DNA from: Chaunax sp. Z400
Lineage: Eukaryota; Chordata; Actinopteri; Lophiiformes; Chaunacidae
Length of the DNA: 64,000 bases
Reading direction: 5' to 3'
NCBI GenBank assembly: GCA_037577475.1
Contig: CM075192.1
Span: 3,997,408-4,061,407, forward strand
The notes beneath the pieces are model-generated. The model was not told where the DNA came from. It was given only the letters and a program-made list of their open reading frames with translations, and did no database searches. Of the stretch, positions 51,554-62,715 are shown one piece after another. Both the position numbers and the translations under genes were made by a program. How positions within the stretch are numbered: position 1 is the stretch's first letter; each line of letters opens with the position of its first letter.

Positions 51554-53385
51554 TTTGGTTTTCAAAAATCCTTTATTGAGCGATCACAAAGTAAATACAA
51601 ACCAGTCACTTCCACATTTGACTGTACAAGCAAACAGAAAAATGCTCAACTTCCCATCAACCCCCACAGAGCATAAAACACCACCTACTGTCCAAATGGC
51701 ATTGAAACCCTGTATATTGTCCAACATATGATAATAAGCATGCTCGATCTTTAGTCGGGCCTTCAAAAGTCCTTTCAGGACCGGCACCGGTTCCACACTG
51801 CCAGCATTCTGGGCCTGGTGCTTGCGTGTCAGCCATATGGCCAACTTCGATGAGCCTGATAAAAAGTTCACCAGTGTATGTACAGATTTTTTCCTTACAG
51901 AATATTTAGGACCAAAAATGAAAAGATGGAGTGAAAAAACCTCCCCCAGGGCTTGGAACCACCTTTTTAAAAGTTCCAATAGAGGGGACAAGCGAGGGCA
52001 TTGCACAAATAAATGTTCCAAAGTTTCAGTCTGAAAGCAGAAAATACATTCATCTCCCACCCCTGGATCCAGGTATGCTCTGTATCTGTTTGTGGCTATT
52101 GCCCCATGTACATTCCTCCACTGGAGGTCTGCTGTCCGCTTTTCAATGGGGAACTTGTACAGGGACCGCCAACTGCCTTTCAGGGAAGAGTCTGGAGCAA
52201 AAAACTCAGTCCACCTCGACTCCCTTAGTCCAGACAGAGTCCGCAGGTTCATCACTTTGACACAGATTTGATAAATTACTTTCTTTTTTGTTGTTTCAAA
52301 TTTCTCCAGGGGAGGAGTTGTGAGAGACAACAGCTGTCTTCCTCCCTCCTGCCACTCCCCCAAAGCTGGGCTGATGGACAGAGAGGGGAAACTGTACTCA
52401 TAGCCCTCATTCCATTGTCCACACAAAGTCCTGTTCTCTGCAAAGGCCCTCAGAGGTTGTGGCAGGGCAGTGCAGACCTCCTCTACCACTCTGTTTATCA
52501 CCCTAATGGAGGTGATGTTGCTGCTCTCCCTGAGGACATCCAACGATGATGATGATGATGTCATCATTAGCAAATGGCCCAGTTTGGTGCAGCCAGCTGC
52601 TCTGAAACCGGACCGCAGGCTGGCAGAATGTAGTGTTTGAGTCTTTGTTAAGGTGTTAAAAAACAAAGGTTCCTCAAACAACCACATGCCAGGAGTATCA
52701 TTAGCTTCTCGAGTTGTACTGAGAATCTGCCAAGCCTGCAAAACTGAGCTGTAGAATGGTGTCAGCTCAGTATCATCCACTTGGCCAGGTTGCAGAAGGA
52801 AAAGATGTTTGTCGTAGCCCAATCTCCCGGCCTTCCTCAACAGCAGACAGGCTACGCCACACCATCTTGGGCCACAGCTGTACAGCAGTCTTTGAGCAGT
52901 CTGGAGTCTGAAGGAAGCTATCTTGGACTCAATGTTTATCAGTCCCTGCCCCCCTTCAGCCAACAGGCAGGTAGAGGGCTGCTGACCGGATCCAGTGTTT
53001 CCCAGACCAGAAAAAGTCCACAATAATCCTCTGTACTTCCTCCATCAGACCTTTTGGTGGTGTCAAGGCAATTAGTCTGTGCCAAAGGGTCGAGGCAACC
53101 AAGTTATTGGCAACCAGAACTCTCCCCCTATATGACAGCTGGGGTAGCAACCATTTCCATTTAGACAACCGTGCACACACCTTCTCCTTAACTCCCTCCC
53201 AGTTTTTGACCACGAAACCCTCAGTGCCCAAAAACACTCCCAGGACTTTCAGACCTTCTTTTTCCCATTCAAGTCCTCCAGGCAGACTGGGCACTAGCTG
53301 ATCTCTCCACTGACCCAGTAAGAGAGCTCTACTTTTTGCCCAGTTTACCTGTGCAGAGGCAGCTTTTTCATACAAGCTAGTACAA
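51554..53385 (-). pseudogene. Tx1-type (L1 group) LINE, 3' part of ORF2 and 3' end, one frameshift
   Basis: On the minus strand, the segment 53375-52956 reads ASAQVNWAKSRALLLGQWRD, LKVLGVFLGTEGF, LSYRGRVLVANNLVASTLWH and IVDFFWSGKHW, which is the end of the reverse-transcriptase region and the connector of Tx1-like ORF2 proteins. A one-base indel near 52960-52965 (around CTGAAGGGGGGCAGGG on the minus strand) moves the reading to a second frame, open for 479 codons to a stop at 51584. That part contains the C-terminal zinc knuckle C326-x2-C329-x7-H337-x4-C342 and the QWRNVHGAIATNRYRAYLDP context typical of this group. An AATAAA signal lies near the 3' end at about 51572. The 5' end is truncated near 53385. 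One frameshift in about 1.8 kb suggests a fairly young copy. Confidence 0.88.
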
Positions 53386-54570
53386 GCAAGTTTAAATTCA
53401 AACTGAAATCAAAATTCAAGTTTGCCAAGAAACTATGTGCTTACTGTTTGTTTGACTAGTGAACTTATTTGGTCAGAGTTGTAATAAGCAGAAATAACAT
53501 TTCATTGGTGCAGTATGCAAGTGGGCAGGCACTGAAAGTGGTTTGTAATATTTGAATAGAGCAGCCACATGGGATGTCAACTAGTTGGGGGGTAAAGAAA
53601 AATGGACCCGAATTTCATTAACCTTGGTGGAACGGTGGAAGAAGCCATTAGCGGATCCCAATCACGGAGAAAATACACATATCATTCTTCACTTTCAAAG
53701 AGTTGGACTTTGTTGTGGGGTGGCTCTCCTTACCGGTTCAAATGCGAGGCAGGGTCAAGTGAGCTCCACAGTGAATGAAGAAAAGGAGCAGCGTTAGCGA
53801 CAAGAAAGCAGTGACTCAGAGAAAATAGCTGTGGTGGATTCTGCATGTGCATCACACTCACACCTACAGAGAGACAGAGACGATGATCTGTTACCTGAAT
53901 ACTTTGACTTTAATTCTCTACAGATTCATCCTAAACTTAGTTTTTTTTTAAATCATGCTAGATTCAGAGCAATTTCTCAGCTGTCTATGGTACCCAACTT
54001 GATGCTTTCCGGCTATTATGATGAAATTCCTCAAGTCTTTGGAACACCCATGTCAACAATTTTACAATTTAGGAAACTTAAATGAATGCTGGAATCCACT
54101 GCCTTATCTAGTTTATAGAACACAGCAATTTCATGGATTCCATGTGTGAAAGGGGTCTTTAAAATGAAAACAAACAAACAGACAGATTGATGACAGAAAG
54201 AGAAGAGAGATGGTGATGACAAAATCTTTACCTTTACTTTGGTCGAAATCCACTTTTGATTTTATTTATTGATATTTGGTCACAACTCAAAACCTGGTCT
54301 GATACGGGACAGTCCTGTGTTTGACCCATCCAACCACCCTGAGAATTTTATCAATCCTACACTTGAGGGTTGCCTCTATAAATGATGCTGCAGGGGCAAA
54401 GTTGGAAGCACAATTATTCAAGCCCCATATTAGGTTTATTTATCAGCTGTGTGCAATAACCAAATTGAACAAGAACAGTTTAAATAGCTCAATACAACTG
54501 ATATTACAAGTGTTCTTCTCAAATGTAACACAAGATGCTGCTTTTACTGACCACTGCAGTCTCTAAATGA
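53386..54570. other. Unassigned sequence
   Basis: No gene family is recognised. The plus-strand frame 53831-54085 (84 codons) has no familiar motif. I looked here for upstream exons of the DNase I-like gene (GDFNA, CAYDRIVV) and saw none. Confidence 0.45.
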
Positions 54571-54571
54571 T

Positions 54572-55170
54572 TCAACCTTCAGTGATAAAGTGTCTCTAGT
54601 TCTTTGTAGAGACCCTTTAGCTGCTATGACCTGCTGCAAACATGATGCATATCCAGACATCAGCCTCTGGCAGCGTTCCTGAGGAATCTTAGCCCATTCC
54701 TGATGGACAAAGGCCTCCAGTTCTGGAATATATCTTCAGATCCCACCAATGATTTTCTATGGGATTCTAGTCAGGTGACTGTGATGGCCTCTAGAATGAT
54801 CCAGGACTTCTTCTGAAACCAACCCTTGGTGGACATTGAGGTCTGTTTGGGATTATTGTCCTTTTGGAACGTCCAATGATGATCAAGCTTCAGTTTCCTC
54901 ACAGATGGACACTTTCTTCAAGGATTTCCTGATACTTTATAGAATCCATCTTACCCTCTACAGGCTGCAGGTTTCCAGTGACCGAGGAAGCAAAGCAGCC
55001 CCAGAGCTTCACTGAACCACCGCCATGCTTCACTGTAGGCAGGGTGTTCTTTTCAGCATATGCTTCATTCTTCCTCCTCCAGACATACTGCTGATCCATA
55101 GACCCCTAAAGTTAGTTTCATGGCTCCACAGAACAACATCCCAAAACGTCTGTGTCTTATCTAGATGGTT
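54572..55170 (-). pseudogene. Tc1-type transposase relic
   Basis: Minus-strand translation gives DKTQTFWDVVLWSHET, then YVWRRKNEAYAEKNTLPTVK followed by HGGGSVKLWGCFASS and MDSIKYQEILEESV, then after frame changes and stops KDNNPKQTS (the second catalytic Asp region, DNDPKHTS in the family) and finally WAKIPQERCQRLMSGYASC and VIAAKG. The order is that of the catalytic and C-terminal parts of Tc1/mariner transposases. Stops and frameshifts make it inactive; the N-terminal DNA-binding part and clear terminal inverted repeats were not found. Confidence 0.88.
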
Positions 55171-55716
55171 CTGAGACTGGAGCTGACTTTCATTGTGCTT
55201 TTGGGTCAGCAGTGGTGAACGTCTTCGAGTTCAGACATGGAGCCTTTATGTCAATTTAGGCCTTAAACCTTGGGACTCTACTGCTAGACTAAGTCTATGA
55301 AGGTTGGCTCTGTGTTTTAACAACATCTAATTTGTCTAATGTGTCTTTTGTGAGGGAGGATAATCATTTTGAGACTGCAGTGGTATGAAAGGTAACATTT
55401 TGTGTTGAATGTGGACGGAGGTTCCAGTCCCTCAAAAAGCTCTCTGGTTAACATGTTATATTTCGTTTGAGTTAAGAACAACAACAATCCACTATTTTCA
55501 AGAGGGTTATGTGCTGGACTGTTTTAGCACTGACACTAGTTATACAAGATTTTCTGATGGGCTCAGCAAAACAGTATGTACCAGTGATACTGGTGAAAAT
55601 GTATTTTAATAGCCTATTGAGTTCTACAGTACAAAACATGTTATAGCCTCCTGTAAGAACTGAAGTAATCATCGGTGTGCCAAGTTGAATGAACAACAAA
55701 CTGAGCTCCAGGTAAA
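55171..55716. other. Presumed intron sequence upstream of the DNase I-like exon
   Basis: Nothing recognised beyond the presumed outer part of the Tc1 copy at the left. Short plus-strand frames end before the splice acceptor and lack DNase motifs. Confidence 0.4.
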
Positions 55717-55747
55717 CTTTCTACTATATTTTCTCCATCTCTCTCAG
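55717..55747 (+). promoter_or_regulatory. 3' splice site of the DNase I-like terminal exon
   Basis: A pyrimidine-rich run (TTTCTACTATATTTTCTCC, then ATCTCTCTCAG) ends in AG at 55746-55747, directly before the conserved codons. The position agrees with the known intron before the last short exon in vertebrate DNase I family genes. Confidence 0.75.
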
Positions 55748-55813
55748 GCATTGGCTGTCGGTGACCATTTCCCAGTGGAGGTGGAGCTGATTGGCCAGGG
55801 TCCTGCTGTCTGA
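55748..55813 (+). CDS. Terminal exon of a DNase I-family endonuclease gene (partial)
   Basis: The exon encodes 21 residues, ALAVGDHFPVEVELIGQG then PAV and a TGA stop at 55811-55813. The family signature at this place is A-L-x-V/I-S-D-H-Y/F-P-V-E-V, which carries the catalytic Asp-His pair of DNase I-type secreted endonucleases; Asp and His are present here, with Gly in place of the usual Ser before them. In DNASE1 and DNASE1L3 the last exon starts at the same codon, as I recall the gene structures. The acceptor at 55717-55747 and a polyadenylation signal about 90 bases after the stop support a real gene end rather than a processed copy. No other exon (for example with GDFNAD or CAYDRIV) was seen in the window, so this is either the end of a gene with a long, repeat-filled last intron or an orphan exon. 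Which DNase 1-like member it belongs to is not decided. Confidence 0.72.
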   Translation, partial: ALAVGDHFPVEVELIGQGPAV

Positions 55814-55898
55814 ATCATGACTTCCACAACACGGGCCTCCAGGCTTAATCACGCTTATCACTATTCAGAGGAGGAATGCATGAATGAAAAGATGACCA

Positions 55899-55908
55899 AA
55901 TAAATAAA
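55899..55908 (+). terminator. Polyadenylation signal of the DNase I-like gene
   Basis: Two overlapping AATAAA hexamers occur at 55899-55904 and 55903-55908, 86-95 bases after the stop codon, giving a short 3' untranslated region. Confidence 0.6.
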
Positions 55909-57854
55909 TCTGGCAAATTATGTAATTGCAAGTTTGCCTGTTGGATTATGAAAACGAGTCAAGTCTTTTATTTAAGCGTACAAAAGATGAGGCGAACGAA
56001 AAGAGAGCCTCTTGTAAAAATCTTCTAAGATATATATTTTTTATTTGTTAACCTCCACTGTTTGATTTAGTTCTTGATGGATAAGTGGAAAATGCTTGGC
56101 AACTTCACCATCTTTCCTTGATACAGGATGATATATTTGGCAGTGTAAATAGCTTTTCTGTCAGCAGAGTGGACACAGAAAATACTCAGGAAATCTCTCC
56201 ATAATGTCCACAGACAGCAACCTTTCCACTTCAGGCGGACAGAGGAATTTACCTTGAGCGAAAAAGCATCGTGTGGCTCTAAAAAAAGGATGCATAGCTA
56301 TCAATAGACACAGCTTTGGCTCTTGTAAGGATTAATACTGCACCTTTTTTTATTTAGTCCCTGAACTCATTGCAAGGGGACAATTTTCCTTCTATCTTCC
56401 CCCATTTGACTTTAAAGATGAACAGACACTTTGCTGAACATTGCTTTCACTGTGTCTCTGACATGAGGAACAACTGTCCCTTCCTTGAACAGCAGATTCA
56501 GAAACTGTATAATAATGTACCAAACCATGTGCTATAGAGAGCCTACGGATGTGTGATGTGAAGTGGAAATATAATGTGAGAGTAAAAATTCTATCTGTAG
56601 ATCTCGCAATAAAATTCAAGTTAAGCCAGTCTTTTACATTCTCAGAAAATGAAATACGTGGATATAAATGGATCATGAGGTAAATGAGTGAGACAGCAGC
56701 AAGCAGTGAAGAGGTGTTATTGTACACCAGAGCCTTGGAGAAGAGAACTTCATGAAGGTTGCTCTCTCTCACTGTGCAGAGGGAAAGTGGCTTCTATTGA
56801 AAGACTTAATTCATAGACACAGGAATTAAAGTTGATGAGAAAAGAATGAAAAAAACTAAGTATGTAAATTAACTCCATTAAAACTCTGTTCATGGACACT
56901 ATAGATGATAGTTTCTCTTTTCCACTGAATAACTGAAAGTTACATAATATTAAAGTCCAACTGAGATTGAATTTGCTACAGTGTAAATATCTGTACATCA
57001 CTGAAAAAACACACAAACACTTGTCAGTTTATTTGTGTATTTATTAGAGTGAAAAAACCTTTTGGAACATAGTAAACTTGTGTTTGCAGGAAGTGGTTTT
57101 GGAGGAAGGCCTGCAGAGACGGACGGATTCTTTCAGTTGGATTCCATCATAATCTGGCAATCGCTGATTTGTCCAATGATTTTAAACAGCTTGCTAACGT
57201 ACCTGCATTACACATCACTGGTCCAGTTGGGTGCTACTGTGGTCCGATCTTTAATAACATTTGAACAAGCTATCTACCTGTGACATGTGGCCCAGAGAGA
57301 ACATTCAAAAGCACACATGAGCAGACACAAACAAGTACTTTTGAATTTTAAATCTAAATTGTTGTAGACTGCAAAAAGGGATGAATGTGATGTCAGTGTG
57401 AAAAGTGACTTCAGCTGGACTTCTTTTCATTTACTGGTCACTTGTGGGCTGTGGACAATTTATGTATGTCTGTATGCGTACATGTATGACTGTATGTGAC
57501 AAAAACCTTGAACCTTGCAGAGGAGTTTGCTGTCTGTCCAGCTGGGCACAAGCATTATCAGAATGTTTTTGTTGCAAACAATGTTATAAAATAAATATAA
57601 TAAATTAAAAAATGTAATAAAAAAATTGCTCAGACTGCACCAAACCATTATCTCTGAAATAAGAATAAACATCGGGTGACATAAAAACTGTTAGCTGAAA
57701 ATCACATCTGAACAGCTGATGAACATCAGTCATGCAGCTCTAGCAGGGCACAAATATGTCTGTACTATAAGTCTGACACTGTCAAGGACATTGAACCTTT
57801 GAAAGACCAGTATGGACCACCGCCTTCTCAACTAAGCATGTAATGTTCCTGATA
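55909..57854. other. Unassigned AT-rich sequence
   Basis: No gene, RNA or repeat is recognised. The minus frames at 56392-56772 (126 codons) and 56750-57016 (88 codons) show no known domain and no splice context, so I do not call them. A TTTGCAGGAAGTGG acceptor-like site at about 57084 begins no identifiable exon. Confidence 0.45.
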
Positions 57855-58253
57855 TGTGGCGCCTCGCTTCTTTCTGGGGGCCGTCTTAAAGGCTAGACGG
57901 GTTCCACAAAAAGGAGACTCCTCACAGATGTCGGAGTCTGGCTAGTAGCCAGCCAACTCGGCAGCGAGAGCTGGCAGAGATTTAATAAAATAATAGCCAA
58001 AATTCCACAACCAAGGCAAAGGCAAAAACACAGAGGTACAAAATCCAAAGTACAAAATGCAAAATACAAAACTAAGGACAAAACTTACACGGGGCAAAAC
58101 AGGACAGCAGGTCAAGGAAGGGCAAAACAGGACACGGAAGAGCACGACGGGGTAACAGAGTCAACCAGGGAATAACGGGCCACGCAGGGAATAACGGACA
58201 AACTGACCTTCAAAATAAAAGAGGAAATCACAACCTAAATAATGACCATAACA
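57855..58253 (-). mobile_element. LTR-like repeat (probable solo LTR)
   Basis: Read on the minus strand it begins TGTTATGGTCATTATTT and ends GAGGCGCCACA, and contains runs such as CCTGTTTTGCCC, TTCCGTGTCCTG and TATTTTATTAAATCTCTGCC. This composition resembles LTRs of fish retrotransposons, possibly Gypsy type. Ends TG...CA are possible on either strand, but no target-site duplication was found (TGATA on one side, CACTG on the other), so the boundaries and class are uncertain. Confidence 0.4.
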
Positions 58254-58659
58254 CACTGGGCTCATATCTTTTTTGCAAACAGGTTTAGATTAGCCCAAGT
58301 CTAAGTATACACATGTGAAAAACCATTAACATACCTACCAGCTGAAACCCCACACTTATAAATGTAAATATACGTCCAGGTTAATTAGCTCAGATGCATG
58401 TAGCAACAAGAATGACAAGTTCCCTTCCTTCATCTGTACAATTTATGTGTTGAATAGAAACAGATGAAGAAGGAAATGTTAGGATGAAATAATAAAATGA
58501 TTTAAAATAAACATGTATTTTGATGAATACTTAGTAAACATACATTAAATTGGTTCATTCAAGAAAACAAAATAATTTGGTGGTCTATTGTCTTTGGGTT
58601 AGTAGAGGATTTTGTCATGTTGCTGTTTGTTGAATGTGGCCATTGTTGGCACAGACCTT
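58254..58659. other. Unassigned AT-rich sequence
   Basis: Nothing recognised on either strand. Confidence 0.4.
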
Positions 58660-60015
58660 TAGATCAGATCAGATCAGATTCAACTTTATTGTCATTGATC
58701 AAGTTGGCATCAATCCAGAAGTGCAATAGAAGCGGTAAAGTGCAGAGAAAGTGCTTAATGTACATATATACGGTGTTGATATGTACAAATAAATACAGTG
58801 CTGATATGGGTATATGATATTGAGATATGGATATGACTAAACTATTAGAGATAAATAAGTGGACATGGATACAATATAGATAGGATGTATGTACAGTACA
58901 TTATGTTTACACTATACATATTTACACTATACTATATACAGGATACAATATGTACCGCATATGCAGGTAGTGCAAATGTCCAATGCAAGTGATTCAGGGG
59001 TGTGGCCTGGGGGGTGGGGAGGGTGGGGTTATGGAGCACGGTTCAGCAGGGTAACAGCTGCAGGGTAGAAGCTGTTCCTGAACCTGCTGGTCTTTGTGCG
59101 TAGAGACCTGTAGCGTCTCCCAGAGGGAAGGAGGATGAACAGTCTGTGGCCGGGGTGAGAGCTGTCCCTGACGATGTTATGTGCTCTCCTCAGACAACGC
59201 TTGCGGTGGATGTCCTCAATGGTGGGGAGTGAGGAACCGGTGATGCGCCGGGCGGTTTTCACCACCTTTTGCAGTGCTTTGCGGTCCGAGACAGAGCAGC
59301 TGTTGTACCACACTGTGATGCAGTTGGTGAGGATGCTCTCAACAGTGCAGCGGTAGAAGTTCATCGGGATCAGAGGAGACAGATAGGCTCTCCTCAGGAA
59401 GAAGAGACGCTAGTGGGCCTTCCGGATCAGGGTCGGGATGTTGTGGGTCCAGGAAAGATCCTCAGAGATGTGGACTCCCGGGAACTTAAAGCAAGCGACA
59501 CCTTCTACCTCAGCCCCGTTGATGTGAATGGGGGTATGTGTGCCACCTTTGGTCTTCCTGAAGTCCACAATGAGCACTTTGGTTTTACTGGTGTTCGGTG
59601 CCAGATTGTTGTCAGCGCACCACGCTGCGAGGTGCTGGACCTCCTCCCTATAGGCTTACTCATCGTTGTCACTGATGAAGCCGACCACCGTGGTGTCATC
59701 TACAAACTTGATAATGGTATTGGAACCATGTACAGGTGTGTGAAGAGGGAGTAGAGCAGAGGGCCTTGGGTGTTTTGGCACAGGCACGATGGAGGTGGTC
59801 TTGAAACACGTGGGGACAGCTGCCTGGGCCAGTGACAGGTTGAAGATGTCAGTGAGGACCTCAGTCAGCTGTTCAGTGCAGGACCTGAGAACACGTCCAG
59901 GGATGCCATCAGGGCCAGCAGCCTTACGTGCCTTAGTCCTGCTCAGTGCGGCACATACTCTCTGTCTCCCTCTATGCCGTGTGTGTCCTGCCATGTTGGA
60001 GAACACAGAGTGCAA
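58660..60015 (-). pseudogene. L2-type LINE, 5'-truncated, internal deletion and two in-frame stops
   Basis: On the minus strand, one frame from 60015 to 59029 gives KARKAAGPDGIPGRVLRSC, then FNLSLAQAAVPTCFKTTSIV, PVPKH, then IIKFVDDTTVVGFISDND (catalytic motif C, FVDD where the family has FADD), NTSKTKVLIVDFRKTKGG, and the C-terminal MNFYRCTVESILTNCITVW to PSGRRYRSLRTKTSRFRNSF. Between PVPKH and IIKFVDD the palm motifs A and B are missing, an internal deletion near 59770-59780. Stops fall just after ISDNDE (at 59656-59658) and at the TAG in the RKAH-RLFFLR stretch near 59411. The 3' end carries an AATAAA signal and a TCTGA-type tail at about 58662-58690. It cannot be active. Confidence 0.88.
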
Positions 60016-62640
60016 TCACTTCTCTAACACCAGCAATTAAATATCCATCTCCTGGAACGAAGCTCAGGCTGCCAGACAGACGGCCAGCAACAAACCAGGT
60101 AACAGGACCGCTGGTCAGAATGAGGGATTCAAGCTGATGACAGCAGATTAATTAACAGAACGCCGTCGATATATTCTTCTTGCAAAAGCAATGATTTATA
60201 TATACGAGGTTAGTAGAATTCATTCAATAGATCATGTTCATAATGTTTTTAACTCTTTATTTATATACTGTTTTATTCAACTGATATTGGAGAGATGACA
60301 GGAAATGTGGCAGACAGCTGTTCCAGAGGTCACCACCCAGATGAACCAGCTCACTGTCACTGTCTTTACCCCTGAGTCCCACGCCCTGCCTCGCCTCCTT
60401 CATCTGAACCGCCTTATTCCACCTGCATCACCACAAAGCCTGTGACGTCACCAGGGACACTGCAGCGTGTTCAAGAGAATATGTGCCCAGTCTATTTCTC
60501 TGAGGGGACGAAGCAAGCAAGATATCAGACAAGGGAAGGGCATAGAGCATCCCCTCAATTTTCAAAATAAAACACCATGTGCAGACTCCTTATTGAATAT
60601 TACATATCGAAACAGACCAAAAAGAGATCATTTAACTGCAGAGCCAACTTAATCATGGTGGGGTATGAAGACACATGGAGGACAGAACAAAACCACAATA
60701 CAGCCTAAACACTGGAATTAAGGCTTAAGACAATCTTTAAGCTCAACATAATTTATTTATATTACAAAAGGTGGGGTTAAAACACAGCAGGGCACTGATT
60801 GGTCGAGCAGAGGTAGCAGAATCATCTTGTTGTCTGTGCTCTGATGTAGGAGTTCCCGTCTCTCCTATTTTATTCAGCAGTCTATAGTTTTAAGTCTCTC
60901 TCAAACACATCTTTCCTGCTAGTTTTAATAAACAATCACATATCGGACCAGATAAAAATGTGACATTTGTGTAATGAGAGCGGCTGACCAATGAGAGAGA
61001 GAGTGAGCAGCAGAACAGTGACCACAGACCGAGCAGAGGCATGTTGTCAGTCTAACAGTACTGCAGCCCACAGTCGGCTGAAGCTGCAGCTTCTCCAAAC
61101 CAAGTCCTGCCCCCTCTATAGTCCCTCACCCATTGGAAAAGTGAAACTGGTTACCCTGGCAACAACCCCACCTTCATTTAAGAGTACTGTCTGTAGCAAA
61201 AACACAGAACAGATCCAGGGTTTAGGTACATTTATTAGGGGGTATGAACAGTTTCTAATATACTGGAACGTTTGTTTGACATCATTTTGAAAAGGTTTGT
61301 TTCAAAGACTCTAAACATGAGAATCTCAATAAGATCCAACTCAAAACCTGCAGAGAGCAATCATATAAGCCAATGTGTCCCTAGTAGACTTCACACAGTG
61401 GGGATGTTGTGTTCTGCTTATTCATTCTAAATATAGTTGTTAATGCAGTAGGTAAACAATGGCATGATTCTTTTATCTGCTGCGGTGTGTTGAGCTACGG
61501 CTCCTGAAACAGAACAGTTTCAGCTACAATCTGATCTCAGGTCAGTCTGTACCATTATTATTTGTTATCTCACAGTAGTGCATTTTCTGTGAGTCCAATA
61601 AATGTAAACATTCTGCATCACCAGATCCAGAATATGACCTGGATCCAGATCAGACTCTGATGTGTGCTAGATCTTATGATGATGTCATCGTGTCATTCAG
61701 GATGATAAATTGGTTATAGGGATCATTTACCCTACTTCTCTAAAACATTTAGTCAAAATCTGTTCTGTTTTTGAGTAATCCTGCTAACAGGCAGAGGTAA
61801 TCAGATTACAACTCGTACATTTGAACTTTTATACCTTTAATCTCTTTGCTATGGCTGTGTTTGACAAGCACTGTGGTGTTTCAGTAAGAATATGTGACAA
61901 TGAATAAAAAAGATCAACTGTATGCATCAACATGACTGAGTGAGTCTCGGTGACGGCAGTAGAATGATTGACAGCAGGCCAGTCAAACCAGCAGTAGATC
62001 ACATGACAGCAGCTCCTGATGGTGACATGAACCTACATAATAACAGGAAACGGTCTAATCCCCGAAGGCTGGACAGTTCAGGGTTTACAGCTAGCGTTTA
62101 GCAAAGCGACGTCACATCCAATCCAACCATATGTTAAAATGTTAAAACCACAGAAGAAGAAATGTCTCCTCCAATGAACATCACAAAGACCACAACACTG
62201 TGAGTGTGTGTCCAAACGTGTCCGTGTGCCTGCAGATTATGGTCTGTCATAAAGCACAAACGTTTGACGGAGGGTGGCTGGGTTACCATTGTCACAAACA
62301 GCAAAAGTTCATCCTTCATAAAAGACTCACAAAACGGAGTGATTTTTATTGCTTACTGTACCGTGAAATATGACGTGTATCATGAAAATGTTGTCATTCA
62401 TAGATTTAATGTAAATAGCATCAAATAGCATCAGTGTCAATTTGAAAACCTGTGATCTAGATATTTAGATCCATTGTTTGGAGGCTAACTGGTTCTAAGT
62501 AACTTACAGTGTTTTTTATATTAAACCTGTAGTATCATCTTAGAAATAATGCATTGAATGAGGTTTCCTATAAGACATCCTCTTGGAGTTGATGTAACCT
62601 TCGTATCGTTTTTTTGCTATTTAATGTGTCGTGTTGGTGC
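60016..62640. other. Unassigned sequence with CRE-like and CCAAT motifs
   Basis: No exon or repeat family is recognised. Motifs seen: a perfect TGACGTCA at 60443-60450, ATTGG (CCAAT on the minus strand) at 60798-60802, CCAAT at 60988-60992 in CTGACCAATGAG, and GACGTCAC at 62108-62115. These are promoter-type motifs, but no transcription start or first exon can be supported from sequence alone. Confidence 0.4.
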
Positions 62641-62665
62641 AGCTTTGGTAGAAGATGGTTTGCTG

Positions 62666-62715
62666 AGGCTCTGACCAATGGGAGTGGAAGAGGCTCTGAC
62701 CAATGGGAGTGGAAG
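62666..62715 (+). repeat. 25-bp tandem duplication carrying a CCAAT box in each copy
   Basis: AGGCTCTGACCAATGGGAG plus TGGAAG occurs twice in direct tandem (62666-62690 and 62691-62715). CCAAT lies at 62675-62679 and 62700-62704. Paired CCAAT boxes in this context are typical NF-Y sites; whether they act is unknown. Confidence 0.75.

Noticed and set aside
51231..51731. 166-codon plus-strand frame with Arg/Glu/Gly repeats and its antisense Ser/Pro/Leu frame
   Set aside because: Both are translations of the polypurine microsatellite and the start of the LINE on the opposite strand.
51822..53301. Plus-strand frames of 60-110 codons over 51.8-53.3 kb
   Set aside because: They are antisense to the clear Tx1-type ORF2 reading on the minus strand.
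53831..54085. 84-codon plus-strand frame as a possible upstream DNase exon
   Set aside because: It contains none of the DNase I family motifs and is not bounded by matching splice sites.
56392..57016. Two minus-strand frames of 126 and 88 codons
   Set aside because: No recognisable domain, no splice or promoter context, and AT-rich composition like the surrounding non-coding DNA.
57893..58145. Cysteine- and leucine-rich minus-strand frames of 62-67 codons
   Set aside because: They lie inside the LTR-like repeat and reflect its CCTGTTTTGCCC-type runs.
59269..59754. 161-codon plus-strand frame
   Set aside because: It is antisense to the L2-type LINE reading, which has recognisable reverse-transcriptase motifs.
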